The notes under the pieces are model-generated. The model was not told the origin of the DNA and searched no databases. It was given only the letters and a program-made list of their open reading frames with translations. The translations under genes and the position numbers were made by a program. Below are positions 12,443 through 20,254 of a stretch of 64,000 nucleotides of DNA, piece by piece. Positions within the stretch are counted from its first letter, which is position 1; every line of letters begins with the position of its first letter. This DNA is from Hawksworthiomyces lignivorus (taxonomy: Eukaryota > Ascomycota > Sordariomycetes > Ophiostomatales > Ophiostomataceae), in NCBI GenBank assembly GCA_002917075.1, contig NTMA01000136.1, forward strand, positions 1-64,000, in the 5' to 3' direction.

Positions 12443-14530
12443 ATGTACAACCCCGGAGAATACGTGCACGCCAGCAGCAAGGGGGCCAAGGCTCCCACCA
12501 CTCATAAAATGGCAGCCCAGCCCCAGAAGAGGTCTCCTTCGCCGGACCTCAGCTTGGGTCGGGCTTCTTTCTCCTCTATCCGCGAGCGCGAGTCGGACTT
12601 CACTCAGACCTTCACGTCCTCCAAAGTTTCCTCTTATGACAGTGGCCTTCCCCAGGACGAGGTCGCCGTTGTTGATGAGCCTGTCTCCCCCGTCACTCAG
12701 CCATCCGCCCTCGTGCATGCTCCCGTCGACGACAACGCAACCATGCTGCTGTCTGTCGCACCTCACGATGTTCCCGTCCCGCACTGGTCTGAGGATGCCG
12801 ATGCTTCGGTCGTCCGGGACGTCCTTGATCGTTCTCTGGCATGGTTGACTAGCACTTCACAACGTGATGCGCTCTACCAGGAGACCATGAAACGGCAAGA
12901 CAGCCTCCTCGAGCGTGACCGCGCCCAAGTGGACGGCTCGCAAGCGAATGTTGATGATGCTGACACTGCCATGGAAGATGTGGAAGACGTCGTGCCAGCT
13001 GTGGCCAGACAGCCTCTTGAGACACTGCCTCTCGAGATTTACCGTAAGTTTTGCTTATAACTTTCGCCTCCACTCTTGTCACAGCTGAATCTCCTGCTAA
13101 CATCAATTCTAGGTCTCATCATTGATCATCTTATCATCGATACCCCACCAAACGGCATTGACCGGCGCAACGTTGACCTGATGTCTTTGCTGGTCACCTC
13201 GCGGTCGCTTTATGGAATGACCCTTGAAGCACTGTATCGCCGTGTGACCATCCCACACTCGCGCATCTTCCAGAAGTACCTGGCCCAAGTAGAGACAGAC
13301 CACCTCCGCGGCTCATGGGTACGGCGGCTGGACTTCTCCCACTTCAACCCCGTCAGCCTGTTCTCCACCGCCAGCGAGCGCGAGGCCGCTCGGAACCTTA
13401 CCTCGGAGACGCTCCTGCGCTGTCTCAACCTGACGCCCAACCTCCAGGAATTCCTCGTCCAAGACTACCTCGACAGCGACATCAACGAGGCCGTGCTGCA
13501 GAAGCTGCTCACTGGACTTCCTAGCCTCAAGGCCCTCGATCTGTGCGGCTGTTCGTCTGCCCCCTTCCGAAATGCCTTCGCGTCTGTGGCCACTGGTGCC
13601 GCTTCTGCGAGCTGGCCCGAGTCCCTCAGCATCCAGCGGCTCTCTCTGCACAAGTGCATCACCCTGCCGTCCACTGTTCTCGAATTCCTTCTGCCCAAGC
13701 TGAGCCGCGCAACACACCTAGACTTGGCGGGTACGCGTGTCACAGATGCTGCCCTGCACAGCATCCCGAAGACGGCGCGCATTACCCACCTGAACTTGGC
13801 CAAGTGCCCTCTTCTCACCGCTGAGGGTGTAATCGATTTCCTAGCCAACCACCCAGCTGTGAACCAGAACAGCCTTGTCTTCCTGAGCCTGGGATTCGAC
13901 GCAGTTACCTCCCAGCTGCTCGACACCAAGGACGTATCTCGTCTCCTTCGCATTCTTCCCCAGTCGCTGAAGTCTCTGAGCCTGAAGGGCAGCAAGATGG
14001 ACCGGTCTCATGTGCCTCAGCTCCGTGCGCTTTCCAAGCATCTCGAGGAGCTCGCTCTGGGCCGCTGTCTGACGCTCGGCGATGTGAACGCTCTGATCGT
14101 GCCTCCTGGCGACGCCAAGGACGATGAGTGGGTCCCACACACACTCCGGTACATCGACCTGACGGACATGACTGCAGAGAGCCTAGATGTGTCGTCTCTC
14201 TACCTAGACAGCCGGCTTCTCGACCCAGTTACGGCACCCCTCGAGGTTGTCGAAGTGTCCGAGGACGTCTTCAAGCGCGTGTCCAAGGCCAAGGGCCCGC
14301 TCGGCCGCATGGGCTGGCGCCAGTCCGAGATCGGCGCGCGTTCTTGGCTGGTACGCGGGAGCCACCCTGCTGGCAAGGGAGTGACTTCGATCAACGGCAG
14401 CTTCGCCATGGAAAATGGCCAGCGGCCGTGGAAGATGGGCGCGCAGTCCTGGGGGATGCGCAAAATTCCTGTCGCGCACGCCAAGGTCGGCGGCATGTAC
14501 GGCTCGTACATGTTCGGCAGGAAGCTGTAA
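12443..14530 (+). CDS. F-box-like leucine-rich-repeat protein
   Basis: Two exons, 12443-13043 and 13113-14530, 672 residues. The intron starts GTAAGT, has a CTGCTAAC branch site and ends TTCTAG; it splits an Arg codon inside LPLEIYRLIIDHLI. That segment (about residues 194-210) looks like the start of an F-box, where the protein would bind Skp1 of an SCF ubiquitin ligase. After it, leucine-rich repeats can be followed from about 300 to 560: LPSLKALDLCGC, IQRLSLHKCITL, ATHLDLAGTRVTDAAL, ITHLNLAKCPLLTAEGV, LKSLSLKGSKM and LEELALGRCLTLGDV. The first 190 residues are Ser/Pro/acidic and look disordered. The C terminus (RSWLVRGSHPAGKG, then GGMYGSYMFGRKL) is Gly/Arg-rich and looks like a conserved fungal tail. 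Substrates are unknown, and the F-box itself is weak, so a plain LRR protein is possible. The start is the first ATG in the open frame. Confidence 0.85.
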
Positions 14531-15434
14531 CGAATTTTTTTCCTCTGCGCATTTTACGACCCTACTCTTGTTTGATTTTATTTGCTTTTGTTTTGTTCTC
14601 ATTTTGTTGGCTGTGCCAAAAAGAGCATGTCTAGCGAAAAATTTGTTTCCAGCAAGCGACGATATTATAACATTTGGGGCGTTGTTTAGGAAGGCTATCA
14701 TCAGCGGATAAGGAAAATGGCGAGAAAAAGTTTATTGGCGAGCCGGAAACGTCTTTTTTTGCAGCATATTACTTTTGGGCGGCGGCTTTGTGTATTGATA
14801 TTTTCTACATGGGCATGTTATGAATAATGGGACTGCTAAAAGTCGAAGAATGAGAATAGATAGCATTCACTAATATGAAATAGCAAATAACTTTAAGCAT
14901 GATAGAGAGAGAGAGAGAGAGAGAGAAATGCCGTGACCGCATCTCCGCAGGCTGTTCTTAGAGCCTTGGAGATCTATTGAAAAAGACTGGGTCTGGTATT
15001 GTTGTTTCATTCGCGGACGGTCAGACCCACTTTTCAGTACAACGACATGTTAACTGTACATGTAATACAGAGCAAGGGCAAGGAGATGTGGGAGAAAAAC
15101 TTGCTTGCCATTATCATAAAAAAATTGTTAAAAGAAGACGTGGTATGAGGCGGCCTCATTCTCGCTCAATTTTCAACACTCTGGACCAAGGTAGGCGCAA
15201 CAGCTGTGCTGCGCGTCGACGCCACAAAATGAAGGGCCTCTGCCATTGCTTCAATGATTGGTGGCCAAAAAAGGCCCCTGGATGACGGGGCTGGCTGATA
15301 CGCCCGCCCGGATCGTAGAGTTCGAATTAAGAGGCATTCCCTAGAGTAAGATAAAATTTTACGGTGAAAGTATAAGGTGTCTTCAACGATACAAGCAAAA
15401 ACATCTAGACAGCAAAAGGAAGCATTTAACAGCA
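14531..15434. other. Intergenic region with a GA microsatellite
   Basis: No gene is supported. An AG dinucleotide run lies at 14904-14926. The base composition becomes AT-richer here than in the genes to the left, and this is where the accessory-looking stretch begins. Confidence 0.4.
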
Positions 15435-16940
15435 ATGGGCTCATTGACACTGAAGACGCCGCCAGGCCTTTCAATCCAGCTCGATTCAGCTCCGCTTGTC
15501 GCAGAGACTTCCAAAACTAGCACCGGAGAACTCAGCGGAGTTTTGTTTCATGACGGAGCCTATCTGTTCGGGAGACTGCTCCGCCGAGAGAACCACTTTG
15601 ATGTCTACGAAACTACATGCCTACGAGGCAGCGAAGAGTGTCCCCAAAATATCGAAGCTCGTGCCTATGTCGTGGACAGAATCGAAAAGAAACTCGCAAG
15701 GTATCGGCGGCGGAGTATACGGCGCCTTGCCGGCCGCACAGTCTGGGCCGGCCAGATGGGAGAGAAGACAATCGTAATCTACAGAAAAGGCGTGGGAAAG
15801 AGCGGCGACGATGGGGACGACAACAGCGGCGAAGATGACGAGGACAGCACGCAAAAAGACGAAGAGAAAAACAGGGAACCAGCCCAGATTACTGCTATCT
15901 CTAGCAGCCATGTTGGCCAGGACATAGCATGCGCCACGAAAAGCTCATTTTCTGATCTCGCCCGGTCTCCTAACGACAACTCACTTAGTGACAAGGACAA
16001 GGCTGGAAGTTCCAAAGCTCTCGATGAGAGCAGCGCCGGCGCTCCTAGCATCCTTGAAGCGGCTATTCCAGACCAAGACACCAAGAAGGCAGCAAAAAAG
16101 ACAAAGGCACAGATGGATGCAGCGAGAATGAAGCAGCAAAGGCGGCGAGCAAGGAAACGAGAAGCAGGGCACTGCGAAACCGACAGCACGGTGGGCGAGA
16201 TTGAAGCCAATCTCGCTCCGACCCCTAGTTATATGTCCTATCTCCAGGCCCATTTCCAGATCCATCTCCAGCTGCCGCCAGAGAAGTGGTTGCTCCCACT
16301 GTTGGATCTAGTGGTTGCGCAATATCTTAGCCTATTGGGGCAGACTCTTGAAAATGAAGGCGACCAGCTGAACATCCGAGCTTATACCCACAAAGATCCT
16401 TTAGAGGGTCTAGAGTTCTTTGCTGTCGCCGAGCTGGAATATATGGTGAGCGCAAAATATGCAGATGCGAAATTCCTTCAGATCCTGCTATACGGGCTTC
16501 TAGCGGCGGCAGAAGCGGAGCTCAACTGTATTGGGCACTATGAAGAGGGCCTTCCGGATGGATGTTCGGAAAAAGAACGGCAAAGGAAGAAAAAAATTGC
16601 CCACTACAACTTCCGCGTGTGCACAGACCTAATTGAATTCATTATAGGTCTTCAAGAAAAGTCCTTGGACAGCTGCTCAAAGCTGAATGAGCAGATAGAC
16701 AAAATTGAAGAAACGAGGCAGACATGGAGTTGCCCTCCATTTGACATGCGCAAAGCGCTTGTCAGGAAACGAGAGAGCTTGGAAAAGATGATGATTGCTC
16801 TCGTTCCTTTTACGCCAGGATACAGAAAGATTCAGGAGGAATTGAGGTTGCTTGATGAAACTCTGAAAGAGCAGAACATTTTCTATTTATATTTAAAGGC
16901 TGAGAATTACTTTAGCCAAGACGTTTTCTCAGATTTTTAA
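15435..16940 (+). CDS. Unrecognised 501-residue protein, single exon
   Basis: An uninterrupted frame of 502 codons starting MGSLTLKTPPGLSIQLD. I do not recognise the family. Three parts can be seen. Residues 1-120 look folded and basic at the end (AYLFGRLLRRENHFDVYE, ARAYVVDRIEKKLARYRRR, RTVWAGQMGEKTIVIYRKG). The pattern GRLLxxxxxFDVYE loosely recalls a kinase N-lobe, but no kinase catalytic motifs follow. Residues about 120-240 are Asp/Glu/Lys/Ser-rich and probably disordered, ending in a basic patch (KQQRRRARKREAG). Residues about 255-501 look all-helical with amphipathic and coiled-coil segments (LLPLLDLVVAQYLSLLG, EELRLLDETLKEQN). No signal peptide or membrane segment. Codon third positions are visibly AT-richer than in the flanking housekeeping genes, and there are no introns, both fitting an accessory or lineage-restricted gene. 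The length of the frame and its codon regularity make it a real gene. Confidence 0.75.
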   Translation: MGSLTLKTPPGLSIQLDSAPLVAETSKTSTGELSGVLFHDGAYLFGRLLRRENHFDVYETTCLRGSEECPQNIEARAYVVDRIEKKLARYRRRSIRRLAGRTVWAGQMGEKTIVIYRKGVGKSGDDGDDNSGEDDEDSTQKDEEKNREPAQITAISSSHVGQDIACATKSSFSDLARSPNDNSLSDKDKAGSSKALDESSAGAPSILEAAIPDQDTKKAAKKTKAQMDAARMKQQRRRARKREAGHCETDSTVGEIEANLAPTPSYMSYLQAHFQIHLQLPPEKWLLPLLDLVVAQYLSLLGQTLENEGDQLNIRAYTHKDPLEGLEFFAVAELEYMVSAKYADAKFLQILLYGLLAAAEAELNCIGHYEEGLPDGCSEKERQRKKKIAHYNFRVCTDLIEFIIGLQEKSLDSCSKLNEQIDKIEETRQTWSCPPFDMRKALVRKRESLEKMMIALVPFTPGYRKIQEELRLLDETLKEQNIFYLYLKAENYFSQDVFSDF

Positions 16941-17521
16941 CATCTAGTAATACTCGCTTGTATTTCATACTAAATAAAGCTGATACTTATCTAGGAAGGC
17001 CGGAAAAGATATAGCTTCTTAGATGCAAGGAACCGATCCGTGAGTCTCATAATATATATGTCACTGTCTTGCTGACATAAATACGAGAGAATGTAGGAAC
17101 GGATCTTGCATGAGAAAACAAACATTCCAGTACTAAAAGATATACTCCGTAGATGCTAAGCAGCTACTACCTATACCCGGTAGATGCTGAGCAGCTACAA
17201 TTCTCGTTAGCTATTATCTACCGAGAAGAGAGATTTGATGCGCTTCCCTTAAAAGCGCAACAACTCTTGCCGTACCACCTTCAGGTACAGCAAGCGATCA
17301 TCCGAAGCCAAGTGGTGGGTACCATTAAGCCTTAATCCGTTCTTCTAACCAATTGCAAGAGCCCCACGGTACATAGTACACATAGCATGCAAGCTGCAAA
17401 CTTCTTATAGCAATGCTCTGTGATACGTAAAACGAGAGTTAACCTTGATCCCAGAGAGACACAAAGATCATCTCGCCATGCGTTCACGCTGCCAAGTGTT
17501 GCCATGTTCCGTGCCGCCGAT
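16941..17521. other. AT-rich intergenic stretch
   Basis: No gene is supported. It contains TACTCCGTA at 17143-17151 and the duplicated 19-mer at 17149-17198 listed separately. Confidence 0.4.
17149..17198. repeat. Pair of 19-bp direct repeats, 31-bp period
   Basis: GTAGATGCTAAGCAGCTAC at 17149-17167 recurs as GTAGATGCTGAGCAGCTAC at 17180-17198 with one A/G difference. The 12-bp spacer is unrelated. Each copy also contains GCAGC and AGCTAC. No further copies were noticed in the window. It could be a target-site-like duplication or a binding-site pair. Confidence 0.7.
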
Positions 17522-18435
17522 TTAGTTATCCTTTCCTATTGGCAATACCTTTGGTGGTCTTCCTCTGCCCCTGGCGCCTGGTTTGGTGCACGATGGATAG
17601 TGAGTATCGTGGTCCGCTTGCAGATGTGACAGCCTGCCACACCAGCACCGAAACGGGCCTTTCTTGCGGCATGCTACCTCTTTGATGTGGCGTTTGTGGT
17701 GGTCCTTACGCGAAGTTGTCGATCCACACTGGCATGAAAAGAGCCAAGTGTCCTTGCGCCGGTGAATCTTGGCTGTCTTGAGATGCCGGTCCAACGATCT
17801 TGCGTCGGCGAATGACGCTTGGCACTCGGCCAGCCCACAATTAAAGTCTCTTTGTGGGTGCTTGCGAGCACGATGCTTCCTGACGGTGACATTTAGTGAA
17901 TTTTTGGAGCAAAGAGATCCCGTGAAGCATAGTAAACTCACTCAAGATGTTCGCTGTTCTTGAACCGGTCACCACAGTCACCACAGGTGCGAAAGGCGAC
18001 TTGACCCGTTGTGTTATCGAGTCCAGGAGTTAGCAAAGGTTGATTGTTGCTATTTGGCGTCTCCGGGAGATGAGTGCTTGAACGAGTTGAGTCGTCTTGT
18101 CCAGCTGTCGAAGGACATGACGGAGAAGAATAAAGAGGGATATTACCATGAGGAATTAATGACGAATCGGGGAGGCCAATGATTCCTTGCTGGGCACAAC
18201 TGACAACGGGAGCGACAAAACAATCAGCTGGCGTGTCAAAGCTCAAGCTGGCGTAGTCGCTTGTTGGTTGTCCATAATTGCTCGGCAAAAAATCGTGGCT
18301 ACTGGTACTGAATGCATCGAAGTCGAAGAACCGACTAAGGTCTAACGGTACACTAGACCACCAATTCTCTACGTGATGATCATGCTGGTCTTTTTGAATG
18401 GTGAGAACGCGGAGACCAGGCTCCGCGCTCTTTAT
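17522..18435 (-). CDS. Multi-finger C2H2 zinc-finger protein, 5' end unresolved (partial)
   Basis: Minus-strand gene with a clear intron at 17880-17941 (donor GTGAGT, acceptor CGTCAG) that lies inside a zinc finger: joining the exons restores CGDCGDRFKNSEHL followed by EKHRARKH. Further finger-like units follow: FNCGLAECQASFADARSL with RHLKTAKIH, then FSCQCGSTTSRKDHHKRH, then FRCWCGRLSHLQADHDTH with a final Cys. The tail GRGRPPK is AT-hook-like. This finger arrangement is common in filamentous ascomycete nuclear proteins of unknown target. The upstream exon stays open to 18435 and reads QHDHHVENWWSSVPLDL and FFDFDAFSTSSHDFLP, but no in-frame ATG exists before a stop at 18436-18438. So the start must be on another exon, which I could not place, or the gene is decayed. 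The stop is TAA at 17522-17524. DNA-binding function is inferred from the fingers alone. Confidence 0.72.
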
Positions 18436-19036
18436 TTACTTCAACTGTTAGAATTTGTTCAGCCCCGGAGGCAATGCGCCTTTGGTGAATGTCCTAATCA
18501 TTTAGAATTAGCATCTAAGTAGTGGATGGACGTTCAACATCGAAGCTGCAAAAGGGCGGACTTTACCTGCTTCCCCCGAATGAGATAACGATGGAGGATA
18601 ATTGACAAAAGCTGCGACAAAAGAGACGTGGCAGAATACGGGCTTATTATAATGAGCTGGTCGTCGCCTGTGGCGTGTAGCCCGCCAGCTGTGGTTGCTG
18701 AGCCAAGTCCATTATGATTGGGTTTGGAAAAAAGGCCCCCTCCTCTCCAGAATTCAATGCTAATCTACCAAATTCCTTCAGCAGAACCTCGAAAAGCCTT
18801 TCTTTTCTTTTCTTTTCTATTTTACTGGGTGCCGCCTTGACGCCCGCCAGCTGGAAAATGGTCATGACCCCAATTGGCGCAGTTAATAATAATCGCTGAT
18901 AGTATAGATCTTTCCCACCATAATATTTTGATTTGCTGCAGCTATAAAAAGGGCCCCTAGCATTTAACTTTCGCAAAGATGGTGTAACATTTGAGACACA
19001 CTACTGCTGGCGGTTTGAAAGATAAGAAGGAAACTG

Positions 19037-19121
19037 AAAAATGGCCTCTGGGGCCATTTTTATTGAGCGAAGGCACTCAGAGCAAAGATGAATGACAAAA
19101 TTGGCCTCCAAAGCCAATATT
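19037..19121. repeat. Two related hairpins 50 bp apart
   Basis: A perfect 10-bp stem (AAAAATGGCC at 19037-19046 with GGCCATTTTT at 19052-19061) encloses a 5-base loop. A second, weaker hairpin has TTGGC (19101-19105) and GCCAA (19113-19117). The two loops share GGCCTC, so the pair looks like a diverged duplication. Confidence 0.6.
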
Positions 19122-19429
19122 TCTGAGTAGCGATGTTCTACTCAAGTAAACCCGGTACTCTGTATTAAAGAAGATAACGTCGCCTGTGAAATGCAGGTAT
19201 AAATACTCTGCGAGAGCCATCTTCATGATGCTGTAGTTTCCAATTCAGGTGTCTAAGGGAGGGATAACATATTCGGCGAGTTTAAACTAGAATATGAGAC
19301 TGTGTTATTTGGGGGAAAAAAAGGTTGGTATTGTCATATCGTTGGGGAAGTTACCAATACTAGAATGCTCAACTATTGATGCTCTTGGATAGAAAAAGCC
19401 TATTCGTCTAGCCAACAGTTACTTGCACG

Positions 19430-19702
19430 ATGTCTGACGCATCAGGCCAACTCCAACGCACAAAATACGACGAGAGGGTTCTTAATCGACCATGGGCAAC
19501 TTCCTCTCTGCGATATATTGAATATCAGCGAGGGCAAGGTAGCCCTATGGACCGATGGCTCAGTCAAAGCCAGAGGGAAGACCCGTGGCACAATATTGGC
19601 GCAGTTTTTTCATCTGGTGTAAGGGAAGATTTGGCTTCCAAATCTGGAACGGCAAAAGAGCCTAGAAGCACTGAAAAGCAGTCTCAACAAAGAGACCCGT
19701 GA
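19430..19702 (+). CDS. Doubtful 90-residue ORF
   Basis: An ATG-started frame of 90 codons in the AT-rich stretch, beginning MSDASGQLQRTKYDER and ending in a Gln/Arg-rich tail. The product resembles nothing I know. A TATAAATA lies about 230 bp upstream. Another frame over the same bases reads a short ALWTDGSVKARG segment, reminiscent of the TDGS motif of retrotransposon RNase H, which would instead make this a transposon remnant. Chance is a third option and cannot be excluded. Confidence 0.2.
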   Translation: MSDASGQLQRTKYDERVLNRPWATSSLRYIEYQRGQGSPMDRWLSQSQREDPWHNIGAVFSSGVREDLASKSGTAKEPRSTEKQSQQRDP

Positions 19703-19989
19703 GAACATAGGCCTGCACTCGTAGGCCACCTCAGCTTTATTGAAGCTGCGTTCTCTCAGCTAGGCCCACAGCGGAGCAACTGTCAAAATTTGCGGTTGTG
19801 CATATGGGTAGGAATAATAGTGAAGTTGGCATTTGAGATGGCATAGTTAGTATATCTGACCTTGCAGGCAGTCAGAATCCAACAACATCAAAATAAAGTT
19901 GTTTGTGCTCAACAGAGAGTATGATGTACCCAGTGTTATACTGCTTTTAATGTGCAGAATCAAATTGGTAAAGCTCCAAATTAATAATC

Positions 19990-19999
19990 ATCACGTGAT
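19990..19999. promoter_or_regulatory. E-box palindrome ATCACGTGAT upstream of the V-ATPase gene
   Basis: A 10-bp perfect palindrome with a CACGTG core, about 255 bp before the V-ATPase start. bHLH factors (Cbf1/Pho4 in yeast, TFEB at lysosomal genes in animals) bind this core. Use by this gene is inference. Confidence 0.4.
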
Positions 20000-20013
20000 A
20001 AATGCCTCAGGCA

Positions 20014-20091
20014 TTCATCCAGAAGGGGCTAGCGTCCAAGATATCCCGCAGGCTCCAGCAATTGGCCCTCGATAGCCCTTTTCTGGATGAA
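20014..20091. repeat. Inverted repeat in the V-ATPase leader
   Basis: TTCATCCAGAA at 20014-20024 is exactly reverse-complemented as TTCTGGATGAA at 20081-20091. Nearly matching AGCCC extensions occur inside both arms. The arms are 56 bp apart and end about 160 bp before the V-ATPase ATG. The transcript could fold there. Confidence 0.6.
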
Positions 20092-20254
20092 GCTATCTTT
20101 CTTTTAAACATCTCAAGCTCTCGCCTTCTCACGGCGGACTGTCACTCTTTTGCTCCACCATCCCACCCCTGGTCCATCCCTTTCTTTTCTACTTCTCTTC
20201 TTCTCGCCTTTTCACTTTTCTCTATACTTTTACTTTCGAGACACTACAGACACC

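Larger units (their letters stand above)
18436..20254. other. AT-rich region between the C2H2 gene and the V-ATPase gene
   Basis: Probably holds the missing 5' end of the C2H2 gene, and the V-ATPase promoter. TATA-like sites are TATAAAAA at 18943-18950 and TATAAATA at 19198-19205. Hairpins at 19037-19121, a doubtful ORF at 19430-19702, an E-box palindrome at 19990-19999 and an inverted repeat at 20014-20091 are listed separately. Confidence 0.4.
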
